Virus record (IMG/VR): IMGVR_UViG_3300008110_007236
Span: 1-58,481 of that record
Length of the DNA: 58,481 bases
Strand: one strand, 5' to 3'
DNA from: a virus
Shown: one piece after another, positions 22,084-30,400 of the stretch
Layout: each line of letters starts with the position of its first letter
Numbering within the stretch: position 1 is the first letter of the stretch
Position numbers and translations under genes: made by a program
The notes under the pieces: model-generated
Databases searched by the model: none
Seen by the model: only the letters and a program-made list of their open reading frames with translations
What the model was told of the DNA's origin: nothing

Positions 22084-22867
22084 GTCCCATCTCCTTACGA
22101 ATCTTTGTAGCACTTATGTTAGTGATACTTTCATCAAATGTTTCTTGTTCTATTTTATACCCAACGTCTCTACCATACGTGATGTTAGTAATATTAGGAA
22201 CTAACATAACTTGAAACTGTCCTTGATAAATTGGTTCAAGGTCACGTTTAATATTACGCACAACTTGGAAAAAGTCAAACGGATTGCTTCCTTGCCATCC
22301 TTGGCAATCCCTCACCATGATACACACTTGACCAGTCTTAGCGATAGCACGTTCAAATAAGGCGCGATGTCCTTTATGCCATGGTTGCCAACGTCCTAAC
22401 ATTTGTACAGTTTCTTTCTTGTTGTCCCAACGTGGACGTCTACGATTGTCAATTATGTGTTCAGCAATAAAGTCTACCCATTTTTCTGCCCACTGCTCTG
22501 TAATACGAAAATCATAAATCTCAGGTTCTACGAACATCTTGTTAGTGTCTTCGTAACGTCCTTCATCTATAGTGTCTACCCATATAGTCCAGTCAGCTTT
22601 AAAGTTATTACGCATTTCGACCAATGGAGCAACAAAGTCTACAATACAATAATCTGTGTTACTTGTGTCGGCCAATTCACGCATGCGGTGACTTTGTCTA
22701 ATACGACCTTCACGACTAAAATCCCAATCGTCAAAATGTCTACGAACTTCATCAGCGTTAAGCCATCCCACAGTTTTTTCGTATCCTTCTAAACGTTTTT
22801 TCAAACGTTCTGCTAGATATGTTTTTCCAGCTCCTGGCAATCCCATAATTAAAATTCTTTGTGTCAT
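22076..22867 (-). CDS. Adenylylsulfate-kinase / nucleotidyltransferase fusion
   Basis: 263 residues, two domains. N-terminal kinase: Walker A GLPGAGKT (9-16), LNADEVRRHFDDWDFS and a GRIRQSHRM segment as in APS kinase (CysC). C-terminal nucleotidyltransferase (about 155-263): GRWQPWHKGH with the HxGH motif, SNPFDFFQVVRNI and ISATKIRK, closest to NMN-adenylyltransferase NadM. If the kinase makes PAPS it would feed the sulfotransferase encoded just across the divergent promoter. The C-domain substrate is uncertain. An AATAAATA promoter lies 20 bases upstream. Confidence 0.75.
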   Translation of the reverse strand: MTQRILIMGLPGAGKTYLAERLKKRLEGYEKTVGWLNADEVRRHFDDWDFSREGRIRQSHRMRELADTSNTDYCIVDFVAPLVEMRNNFKADWTIWVDTIDEGRYEDTNKMFVEPEIYDFRITEQWAEKWVDFIAEHIIDNRRRPRWDNKKETVQMLGRWQPWHKGHRALFERAIAKTGQVCIMVRDCQGWQGSNPFDFFQVVRNIKRDLEPIYQGQFQVMLVPNITNITYGRDVGYKIEQETFDESITNISATKIRKEMGLE

Positions 22868-22887
22868 AATAGATGCATCCTTTGATT

Positions 22888-22918
22888 TATTTATTGGTGA
22901 TAACTGCGTACATAAATA
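22888..22918. promoter_or_regulatory. Divergent late-type promoters
   Basis: Minus-strand AATAAATA (22888-22895), 20 bases before the APS-kinase-like ATG, and plus-strand CATAAATA (22911-22918), 5 bases before the radical SAM ATG at 22924. Together they open two divergent units within 56 bases. Confidence 0.5.
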
Positions 22919-22923
22919 TTTCC

Positions 22924-24444
22924 ATGAATCATTGTTTAATTTTTGGTGTTACCAACGGCGGAATTTTTAGAGCTACTGGTGCTCATAGAATCGCTAATCA
23001 TCTTAGACTTCAGGGTTGGGACTGTGAAGTTGTAGATTTTATTGAATATTGGTCGTTTGATCAAATAAAAGAACTATTATTATCTAGGGTTAATGAGAAT
23101 ACAAAGTTCTTTGGTTTCTCTATTACATTTAATCTAACAAAAAATGAACAATTATTGTTAAATTTGGTTAATTGGGCAAAGGAAAAATGGCCTAATCTGA
23201 AATTTATTTCAGGCGGTCATAGCGTTCCTTTTTTCCCTGCACCATTTGATTATCACATAATGAGTTATGCTGAATTTGCACTAGATGAATTATTAAAATG
23301 GTTATTTTCAAATGGTGTAACTCCGGTATTTGATCCATTGCTTAAGAAAGGCAACATGGAGGTTATTAATGCTACAGTACACCTTCCTTCTCATCCATTT
23401 CCTGAAGCAGTTATAAAATATGAGCCAAGAGATTTTATGACTCCTACAGATCATGGAGTTATAGAATTCAGCAGGGGTTGTATTTTCCAATGTAAATTTT
23501 GTAACTTTCCTGTCTTAGGCGTTAGAGGAGATTATACCAGATCAGCAGAAAGTGTCTATGAACAAATGATGTTTAATTATGACAATTATGGCGTACAAGA
23601 TTACGGAGTAAGCGACGAGACATTCAATGACCGTACTGAGAAAATTGCAAAATTTGCAGATGTAGTTGAAAAACTACCTTGGAAACCATATTTTAGTGCA
23701 TTTATTCGTGCTGACTTGTTGATATCAAGACCTAGAGATAGAGAAGAACTTTTAAGACTTGGGTTACACGCACACCTGTATGGTATAGAGTCGTTTAACG
23801 CACAATCTTTAAAATACATTGGAAAAGGTATGGCTCCAGATAGGCTTAAAGAAGGTCTTATCGATGTAAGAAACTATTTTAAAAAACATATTGGACATAG
23901 ATTTCGAGCATCAATTAATTTGATAGCTGGGTTACCTCATGAAACACTTGAAACTATGGAAGAAACTTGTCAGTGGATACACAAAAATTGGTTAGATCAA
24001 ACTGTTACTTGCCAGCCTTTACGAATTAATAAAGACGACGAGCCGCGACCATCGATCGTTGATGAATCATATGATACATTAGGGTATATTGAAATGACAC
24101 CTGAAGAGCAATATGCGGCAATCAATTCTAGAGACGGAGAAGCATGGGTTCATTTAGAATATGGTCATTTTGAACTTCTTGAAAGAAATCGCATATGGAA
24201 AAATGAACATATGAATTGGTATCAAGCTGTGTCATATTCTGCTAAAATTAATGGGGGTGGAAAGAAATTTGGAAACATTGAAAAAGTTTATCCATTACAC
24301 ATGCCTCTAGTTTATTCAGATAAGTTTGGTAATATATTGACCACAGATGAAAAATTAAAACTATATGGAAAGAAAACTAGGGAAGCTGAAGAAGGCGCAA
24401 GGGTATACATACAAAATTATATATCTAAAAAATTAAGTCTTTAA
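22924..24444 (+). CDS. B12-binding-type radical SAM protein
   Basis: 506 residues from the ATG at 22924 (MNHCLIFGVTNGG). The frame is open to 22873, but that would start inside the promoter region. Residues 1-120 form a Rossmann-like B12-binding-type domain (FGVTNGGIFRATGAHRIANHL, HSVPFFPAP) without the usual DxHxxG, so cobalamin binding is uncertain. The radical SAM core has C186, C190, C193 (CIFQCKFC). C-terminal 200 residues are family-specific. Likely a methyl-transfer or ring-forming reaction on a sugar, lipid or natural product. Confidence 0.8.
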   Translation: MNHCLIFGVTNGGIFRATGAHRIANHLRLQGWDCEVVDFIEYWSFDQIKELLLSRVNENTKFFGFSITFNLTKNEQLLLNLVNWAKEKWPNLKFISGGHSVPFFPAPFDYHIMSYAEFALDELLKWLFSNGVTPVFDPLLKKGNMEVINATVHLPSHPFPEAVIKYEPRDFMTPTDHGVIEFSRGCIFQCKFCNFPVLGVRGDYTRSAESVYEQMMFNYDNYGVQDYGVSDETFNDRTEKIAKFADVVEKLPWKPYFSAFIRADLLISRPRDREELLRLGLHAHLYGIESFNAQSLKYIGKGMAPDRLKEGLIDVRNYFKKHIGHRFRASINLIAGLPHETLETMEETCQWIHKNWLDQTVTCQPLRINKDDEPRPSIVDESYDTLGYIEMTPEEQYAAINSRDGEAWVHLEYGHFELLERNRIWKNEHMNWYQAVSYSAKINGGGKKFGNIEKVYPLHMPLVYSDKFGNILTTDEKLKLYGKKTREAEEGARVYIQNYISKKLSL

Positions 24445-24445
24445 T

Positions 24446-25129
24446 ATGTCTATACATTTTCCCTACGTTCCAGCAACTTATCGTAATATACCTAAAACGG
24501 GAACTACCAGCTTTAAATGGTGGTCTAGAGACAATATAAAAAATTGTGAAATATTAGAAGACCCTTCTAGGATTTATAATATGCAACATTTGTCTTTAGA
24601 AGAGATTCAACAAAAGTGGCCAAACTACGGAACAACTTTTACATTTGTACGAAATCCATTTGATAGAATGGTCAGTATATTTCATCACGTAGGCCAAGAT
24701 GCCGAGGCACGAATTAAACAGCGTCCACTAGGCGGTACAAAAGAACAGTACGGAGTCAAACAAGAAGAACTAGACTCTATACCAATTGAAATTGATATTA
24801 AAGTTTTACAAGTTTATAGGAAGGGATTTGATCACTGGGTACATTCAGACTTTGTACCAAATTACAATGATTCTCTAAATTCTTTGCTACATCAAAAAGA
24901 AAGTCAGATGTATTGGCTTAATAATGTAGTGCCTGATATTGTTATTAAAATTGAAGAAGTTAATCAAAAGTTTAATCTATTACAAGACTTACTTGAATGC
25001 CATGTTCCTTTCATACATATAAACAAAAGTGAACACAAGCCTTACAAAGAGTATTATAACGAGTCAACTAAAAAGATAGTAAGAGATCTATTTAAAGATG
25101 ACCTTGACGCTTTCAACTACGATTTTTAA
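24446..25129 (+). CDS. Sulfotransferase
   Basis: 227 residues. The PAPS 5'-phosphosulfate loop is PKTGTTS (16-22) and the 3'-phosphate site is FVRNPFDRMVS with R69 and S77. The C-terminus (IVRDLFKDDLDAFNYDF) has the normal family ending. It transfers sulfate from PAPS to a sugar, lipid or small molecule. It starts 1 base after the radical SAM stop, so the two are co-translated. The APS-kinase-like gene on the other strand could supply PAPS. Confidence 0.85.
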   Translation: MSIHFPYVPATYRNIPKTGTTSFKWWSRDNIKNCEILEDPSRIYNMQHLSLEEIQQKWPNYGTTFTFVRNPFDRMVSIFHHVGQDAEARIKQRPLGGTKEQYGVKQEELDSIPIEIDIKVLQVYRKGFDHWVHSDFVPNYNDSLNSLLHQKESQMYWLNNVVPDIVIKIEEVNQKFNLLQDLLECHVPFIHINKSEHKPYKEYYNESTKKIVRDLFKDDLDAFNYDF

Positions 25130-25770
25130 CGTCTAGAAAAAACAAGTTGGAAAGCTTCTGCATAGTTAACACCAATTTGTGTTCCCCTAAACTTTGCTCT
25201 AGTTTCCATTGATTCAATACTACGTGCATCAGGGTATTGATAAGTTTCAGTTTGATACAAGTCCAATGCTTGCTTCTTTATATTAATAAAATCCCCAACA
25301 TCAACAAAGATGTTTGGTTCAAATGTAGGTTGTACTTTATAGAAAGACCAATCTGAGCTGGCTGGTATTTCACAGAAGTACAATTCTTTAATAGTGGATT
25401 GTGGTTTGGGTCTACAAGCAACCATTGTTGCTTCTGCTACTACCCTGTGATCTTGATGTATGTCTGAAATACTGTGTGTATATACTACATCAGGTTTCAT
25501 TTGGGCAATGATACTTTCAAGTTTATGAATAGTGGGTTGAGCAGTTAAAGCCAAATCAGGAACATTGTGGATTGTCCCTGTCGCACCAAATAGTTTACAG
25601 GCTTCATAAAACGATTTAACTCGTTGACTTGATACATTTTCATTGCCTGGACGTGCTCCATTGCACAATGAAAAGACATGCACATCATTGTCTAAAGAAA
25701 GTTTAGCAATAGTCCCACCTGGACCAAAACTCTCATCGTCGGGGTGTGCAAAAATAAACATTATTTTCAT
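25126..25770 (-). CDS. PIG-L/LmbE-family deacetylase
   Basis: 214 residues. Zinc motif AHPDDE at 8-13 and HSISDIHQDH near 95-104 are both present, with GPGGTIAKL between. The family removes acetyl from N-acetylglucosamine-containing glycolipids, mycothiol or bacillithiol precursors. Here it sits downstream of two epimerases, so a nucleotide-sugar or glycan substrate is likely. It overlaps the end of the convergent sulfotransferase gene by 4 bases and the next gene by 4. Confidence 0.85.
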   Translation of the reverse strand: MKIMFIFAHPDDESFGPGGTIAKLSLDNDVHVFSLCNGARPGNENVSSQRVKSFYEACKLFGATGTIHNVPDLALTAQPTIHKLESIIAQMKPDVVYTHSISDIHQDHRVVAEATMVACRPKPQSTIKELYFCEIPASSDWSFYKVQPTFEPNIFVDVGDFINIKKQALDLYQTETYQYPDARSIESMETRAKFRGTQIGVNYAEAFQLVFSRR

Positions 25771-26690
25771 AACATATCCTTGATAATATCATCAAGATTA
25801 TTAATAGGAAGATATTTAATATGCTGTTTAATTTTTGATAAATCTGGTATGCGAACGTTAATATCACCGTGATTAGATGAGAAAGCTTCTTCATAAGGAA
25901 CACGAGTAATTTTACTTGATGAGTTACTCAGTGCTATGACACGCTCTGCTAGATCATTGATTGTTATAGGACTATCATTACCAATATTAAACAACTCGCC
26001 ATTAATAGTTGATACTTTGACCAGTGCGTCTACTGCATCATTAACGTGACAGAAACAACGTATTTGTTGGCCGCTTCCGTATACAACAAGGTCTTTTCCT
26101 TCCTTTGCGGCTTGCACAAATCTTGGCAGTACCATTCCGTAATCACCAAGTTGGCCAGGCCCAACTACATTAAAAAATCTAACTATTGTAAATGGACATC
26201 CGCTTGCTCTAAGCATGAACTCCATCATTAACTTACTGGTAGCATAACCCCAACGAAGTTTACTACTTGGGCCTATGCTGGCATTTGCTTCTTCGTAAAA
26301 TGGTCCGTCACCATATACTTCACTGGTGCTTGAAAAAACTACATGTTTTTTTGCACGTTGAAATAATGGCAACAATTTGTTGTTCAAAGCAACATTGTTA
26401 AACAGTGTTTCACTAGGATGTTTATCTATATATTCAACACCAACGCTTCCTGCAAGATGGAATATCCTATGATTTTTACTGAATAATTTTAAAAGTTCAT
26501 TGTCTTCCATTGTGGTAATGTCAGCTTCAATAAAATCAAATAAATTTTTATATTCAGAAAAATCATCTACATTAATTTTAGAAGTTTTTAAATTATCAAT
26601 AATGGTTACACGTTCTTGTCTTGTTTTAAGAAGTCTGTGTGCTAGGTGCTGGCCTATGAAGCCCGCGCCTCCCAGTAGTAAATTGTTCAT
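25767..26690 (-). CDS. NAD-dependent nucleotide-sugar epimerase/dehydratase
   Basis: 307 residues from the ATG at 26690 (MNNLLLGGAGFIG); AGGTGAT is the likely ribosome site. The extended SDR fold is clear: GGAGFIG cofactor loop, HLAGSVGV, SSTSEVYG with the catalytic Ser/Thr, YATSK with Tyr and Lys, and RFFNVVGPGQ. Related enzymes include UDP-glucose 4-epimerase and UDP-glucuronate decarboxylase; the substrate is not decided by sequence. The start overlaps the end of the upstream epimerase by 65 bases, which is unusually long. Confidence 0.85.
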   Translation of the reverse strand: MNNLLLGGAGFIGQHLAHRLLKTRQERVTIIDNLKTSKINVDDFSEYKNLFDFIEADITTMEDNELLKLFSKNHRIFHLAGSVGVEYIDKHPSETLFNNVALNNKLLPLFQRAKKHVVFSSTSEVYGDGPFYEEANASIGPSSKLRWGYATSKLMMEFMLRASGCPFTIVRFFNVVGPGQLGDYGMVLPRFVQAAKEGKDLVVYGSGQQIRCFCHVNDAVDALVKVSTINGELFNIGNDSPITINDLAERVIALSNSSSKITRVPYEEAFSSNHGDINVRIPDLSKIKQHIKYLPINNLDDIIKDML

Positions 26691-27243
26691 AAATATCACC
26701 TAAAGTAATAATTTCCGTGTTAAATTGATCTAATCTAGACATTGCTTCAACCACATCACTGATGTGAGCAATGTAATGCAACTTGTTTGGTTGAGCAGGT
26801 TTGTATGCAGTACCTTTAATACAGCGCATAATAAATGCATCATCGTGCATACCTTCTCCGTATACAGATGGTAATCTATAATTGATGCAGTCAATATCGC
26901 TATGTAAAAGATAAATTTCCATACACCGCTTTGCTACATTATACGCTCCTTGGGCAGTATCTGCAATATCAAATACGCCAAAAGTTGAAGCATTAATAAA
27001 TGTTGCGGAAGGACAAATCATCATGGCTTTACGTGTACTATCTAAAATAGTATCCATAACGCCTATGGTATTATCAGTAATAGTCTTAGTTGTGCTAGGA
27101 CATGCTAAGTGATAAATCCTGTCACAATTTACTTGCTCAAAGTTCTTGGATATTTGAATTACTTCAAAGCCATCTAATTCTAACTGTTTAATAAGGTGCT
27201 TACCAATAAATCCTGTTGATCCCGTGATGGCAACTTTTTGCAT
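26626..27243 (-). CDS. NAD-dependent epimerase-like (short)
   Basis: 205 residues, starting MQKVAITGSTGFIGKHLIKQ with the Rossmann loop TGSTGFIG. Active Tyr and Lys are in YNVAKR, and YRLPSVYGEGM follows. It is shorter than the full extended-SDR family (about 300), lacking most of the substrate-binding C-domain. Its last 20 or so residues (RRGLHRPAPSTQTS) run over the start of the next gene in another frame, so its true end or a frameshift should be considered. Probable sugar-nucleotide enzyme. Confidence 0.75.
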   Translation of the reverse strand: MQKVAITGSTGFIGKHLIKQLELDGFEVIQISKNFEQVNCDRIYHLACPSTTKTITDNTIGVMDTILDSTRKAMMICPSATFINASTFGVFDIADTAQGAYNVAKRCMEIYLLHSDIDCINYRLPSVYGEGMHDDAFIMRCIKGTAYKPAQPNKLHYIAHISDVVEAMSRLDQFNTEIITLGDIYEQFTTGRRGLHRPAPSTQTS

Positions 27244-28046
27244 ATGATCCTTTCTATATCTTTTAAATTCTGTGCGAAATTTTCTGCGTTCTTGTAAATT
27301 TGATCAGCATAGTGCTCTGTTCTACTCTTGTGAACTTCTATTGATACTAATAGTGTTTGTAATTCATTTTCATTAAAAAGCTCTAACTTTGTCTCTTTTT
27401 CTTTATATGTATCTGATAACATAGACATCATCAAAATTACACTAACATTAAAATTTTTATAGTAGAACAAAAATGCTTGGTACCCTGTAAATTTAAAACC
27501 TGTATCTGTTTTTTTAATTCGATTACAGTCAAAACAACGAAAAATATCCCCATACTCAAATAAAATATCATCAGTTGATGGCATCATATAACTTGGGGTG
27601 TAATCAAAAATAATCTTATTATAACTCAGTTGTTCTTCTTTAGTTAACTGTTGTTTAAAAGGAAGTATATGTGCATTGAGTTCCTTAATTTGTTGATCCA
27701 TTAATAAACAATCATCATAAGACAATTTCCCTAAATCAGGATAGTAAGGCATGTTTTCATAAAACCAAAGTTGGTCATCAACTTCAATAATTTTTACAAT
27801 TGATTTCTCAAAAACATCAATTGGATTTTCCTCTAACCACTTGTCTAATTTATCTAATACAATATATCTAGCTTGATTGTTTTCAGTTATAGCACAAAAA
27901 TTTATAAATCTATCTTTTACTTTTATAATGTAATCGTAAAATAATGGATCTTCATAGACGTAATAATATTCAACATCAATTGATGGAATATCAACAGCTT
28001 TTAACAATTTAAAGAACTTTAACTTTTCCAAGGCGCAGTATCCCAA
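27180..28046 (-). CDS. Unknown protein of the biosynthetic island
   Basis: 288 residues, helical and acidic, rich in Tyr, Asp and Leu. N-terminus MGYCALEKLKFFKLLKAVDI; a middle part LSYDDCLLMDQQIKELNAHI; a possible zinc-type pair CFDCNRIKK; and a C-terminal coiled region (HKSRTEHYADQIYKNAENFA). The last 21 residues overlap the next epimerase start by 64 bases. No family recognised and no catalytic motif. It lies between the transketolase C-part and an epimerase. Confidence 0.5.
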   Translation of the reverse strand: MGYCALEKLKFFKLLKAVDIPSIDVEYYYVYEDPLFYDYIIKVKDRFINFCAITENNQARYIVLDKLDKWLEENPIDVFEKSIVKIIEVDDQLWFYENMPYYPDLGKLSYDDCLLMDQQIKELNAHILPFKQQLTKEEQLSYNKIIFDYTPSYMMPSTDDILFEYGDIFRCFDCNRIKKTDTGFKFTGYQAFLFYYKNFNVSVILMMSMLSDTYKEKETKLELFNENELQTLLVSIEVHKSRTEHYADQIYKNAENFAQNLKDIERIICKKLPSRDQQDLLVSTLLNS

Positions 28047-28495
28047 CCCAGTCTAATATAACGAACTCCTTTTTGTTGTAGTCCTTCTTTGACTGTTCTA
28101 ATGAATGTGGATGTATCAATTGGGTCATACAACGGTATCCCCAATGCTTCCATTAGTTTGCTGTCGTCATCCAATAAATGCCCTCTCCCGCAGATACTGT
28201 AACATCCGTTTGCGCCCGCATTAACAAAAAGTATGCTTCCATAATTTTCTGCCCATCCTTTGATGTTAAGTTTAATTTGTTCGTATGCTTTGTATATTAC
28301 AAATCCAGCAACTCCGTATATAATAACACGTTTACCTTGACTGGCAAGACCTGCGGCAATATTGACCATGTTAGGCTCTTGAACACCACAATTAATAATG
28401 TTATAATTGCTGTCAGTCCACTTCCACATGTCGCAATGAAGAAAATATACTTCTCCTGGATAGCGATTTAAAAATTTATGTAAGGTTTCTCTCAT
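28019..28495 (-). CDS. Transketolase C-terminal (pyrimidine-domain) subunit
   Basis: 158 residues. NCGVQEPNMVNIAAGLASQG then RVIIYGVAGFVIYKAYEQIK matches the pyrimidine-binding domain of transketolase/DXS-type enzymes, including the conserved E of the first segment, which activates TPP. It lacks the third transketolase domain. The TPP half is encoded at 29684-30400, with the halogenase gene between. Two-subunit transketolases exist in some bacteria and in antibiotic pathways; this pair looks the same. Overlaps the halogenase by 20 bases. Confidence 0.75.
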   Translation of the reverse strand: MRETLHKFLNRYPGEVYFLHCDMWKWTDSNYNIINCGVQEPNMVNIAAGLASQGKRVIIYGVAGFVIYKAYEQIKLNIKGWAENYGSILFVNAGANGCYSICGRGHLLDDDSKLMEALGIPLYDPIDTSTFIRTVKEGLQQKGVRYIRLGWDTAPWKS

Positions 28496-29753
28496 CTTCT
28501 AACCATTTGTAAAATTCTTTTCCTCGCTGGATATCAATTAACTCTTGTGGATTGACTGCATCCTTGGGTCTAGTAACGTCACTTCTAAATCCTGATAATA
28601 CATAGTCCCAAGCTTCAGCTGGGAAAATATCTATCTCTTTCCAATCCTCTACTGGCGCATTTTTATACAAGTCCCAATACTCGTTTGATCTCTTTGAATA
28701 TTTGTAGTGAGCAATAATAAAATTCATAACACCATCAAACTCATCATTGGTTTGTTGATTATATTCTTGTTCAGTTAAGTTGCCATCAATGTAACTTGTT
28801 ATTCTTTTTAATGCAGAAGTTGTCAAATATAATCCAGTTGATTCAATTGGTTCAATAAATGCTGAGCATAATCCAATTGCTACAACATTATCTTTCATGT
28901 GTACTTTGTTGCGCCCAGTACGCATACGAACAGTACCAATTTTGTTTCTATCAACTATTAAATGAAACTTATGTTGTATGTACTCAATAAACTCGTCCAT
29001 GACATCAAACTTGTCACAATGCACGTAACCAACTGCCAGCTGATCGCCTAGTGGAATATTCCAAATCCATCCGCTATTTGCGGCTTTGAATATCGAATAT
29101 GGTACACATTGATTCTGTTTGTCAGTATAAGGATGTCTAAAAACCAACGCTTTATTATTAGGAACTTTGTCTGATATCTCAACAAAGTTGTCGTCCCAAT
29201 TAGTCAACAGCTTTTTAAATCCTGTTGAGTCAATAACTAAATCAAAGCCTGTGACATCATCAACTGTTGCATCTTTACGTATGATGGTTAAATTTTTAAA
29301 TTGTCCAACAAGTGTGTCCATGTACTTTAATATATCAGATGCTCTAAAGTGTACGGAGATATCTTTATATTCATAAATGTTATCTGGAACTTTATTAATG
29401 GACATCATTCTATCAAGGCTACTGCTATTGTATTTGTCAGTTTGTCCAATACCAAATGGGAAAGTAAACTTTTCACCTTCTTGATTAAAACCGTCAAATA
29501 CAATACCTAACTTCAAAGTACCGTTGCAATGCTTAATGATATCTGCATGACTTATTCCTAAGTCATTTAAAAAATGCGACACATCAGGTATCAGTGCTTC
29601 GCCAACTCCAATTGGACTATTCTCTTCTGGATATGTCCAAACGATCTCCTTATCTGGATATTGTTTGGCTAGATAAAAAGCGGTTAGATATCCTGAAGTT
29701 CCTGCACCAACGATTGCAATTCTTCTAATGTTTCTATTTTCCTGTAGTGCCAT
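28476..29753 (-). CDS. Flavin-dependent halogenase (tryptophan-halogenase family)
   Basis: 425 residues. FAD loop GAGTSG (16-21), catalytic lysine K81 in GTLKLGIVF, the diagnostic WxWxIP (W229-I-W-N-I-P) and the EPIESTG segment at 301-307. Halogenases form HOCl/HOBr near FAD and pass it to the lysine; the WxWxIP motif separates them from monooxygenases. It needs a flavin reductase partner, not seen here. Phage halogenases are known (VirX1 from cyanophage Syn10, an iodinating enzyme, as I recall), so activity is plausible. It overlaps both transketolase genes. Confidence 0.85.
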   Translation of the reverse strand: MALQENRNIRRIAIVGAGTSGYLTAFYLAKQYPDKEIVWTYPEENSPIGVGEALIPDVSHFLNDLGISHADIIKHCNGTLKLGIVFDGFNQEGEKFTFPFGIGQTDKYNSSSLDRMMSINKVPDNIYEYKDISVHFRASDILKYMDTLVGQFKNLTIIRKDATVDDVTGFDLVIDSTGFKKLLTNWDDNFVEISDKVPNNKALVFRHPYTDKQNQCVPYSIFKAANSGWIWNIPLGDQLAVGYVHCDKFDVMDEFIEYIQHKFHLIVDRNKIGTVRMRTGRNKVHMKDNVVAIGLCSAFIEPIESTGLYLTTSALKRITSYIDGNLTEQEYNQQTNDEFDGVMNFIIAHYKYSKRSNEYWDLYKNAPVEDWKEIDIFPAEAWDYVLSGFRSDVTRPKDAVNPQELIDIQRGKEFYKWLEDERNLT

Positions 29754-30400
29754 TTTTTGTTATTCTCTTCCATTTGCTTTACACCCTTACCTTTTACTGT
29801 CTTACAAAAAACAATATTAGGAAGTGCATCAGTTTTGTTTACAAATACTTTTTCTAACTCGTCTCTATTGTGTCCGTCAACTATTTGCGTCCACCAACCA
29901 TAATGTCTACACAAGTTAATAACAGGTTCAATTTTTAATATAGTATCTATATTACCAGTTACTTGTGAATTATTGTAATCAACAGTTACAAATACATTTT
30001 TAATTTGATTGTGTCCAATGAATTGTAATGCTTCTAATGTATTTCCCATTTGCAAACAAGCATCACTTAGATTTACCCAAACTTGTTTACTAGTGGACAT
30101 TGCAATACCAATTGCTACTCCAAGAGCATTGCCCATTGTTTCTTCGCCGTAGTCCACAAACGAAACTTCATCGTGTTTAACTCCAACACTGAGTTGCTCA
30201 ATATTTGTTACATACTGTAAGTCTTGCCAAACAAGATAGTATGCTTGTGCTCCAAAGGGTTTACCAATTACAATGTAATCGTCAATACTAACAATACCTT
30301 TTGAAAATAGTATGTCAACATAGTCAAGCATACTTAATGCACTTGCTATGTGGCTTAGTTTATTTTCAAATGAGTATTCTAGTAAACGTTTTCGATTCAT
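29684..30400 (-). CDS. Transketolase N-terminal (TPP-binding) subunit
   Basis: 238 residues. The TPP-binding half includes DYGEETMGNALGVAIGIA, the Mg-diphosphate motif in degraded form (NLSDACLQMGNTLEALQFIG in place of GDGxxxEG…), VDYNNSQVTG and VKGKGVKQMEENNKKWHYRK. It pairs with 28019-28495. Together they total about 396 residues, shorter than a normal transketolase (about 660), because the third domain is absent. Substrate transfer of a C2 ketol unit is inferred; sugar or small-molecule acceptor unknown. Confidence 0.8.
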   Translation of the reverse strand: MNRKRLLEYSFENKLSHIASALSMLDYVDILFSKGIVSIDDYIVIGKPFGAQAYYLVWQDLQYVTNIEQLSVGVKHDEVSFVDYGEETMGNALGVAIGIAMSTSKQVWVNLSDACLQMGNTLEALQFIGHNQIKNVFVTVDYNNSQVTGNIDTILKIEPVINLCRHYGWWTQIVDGHNRDELEKVFVNKTDALPNIVFCKTVKGKGVKQMEENNKKWHYRKIETLEELQSLVQELQDI

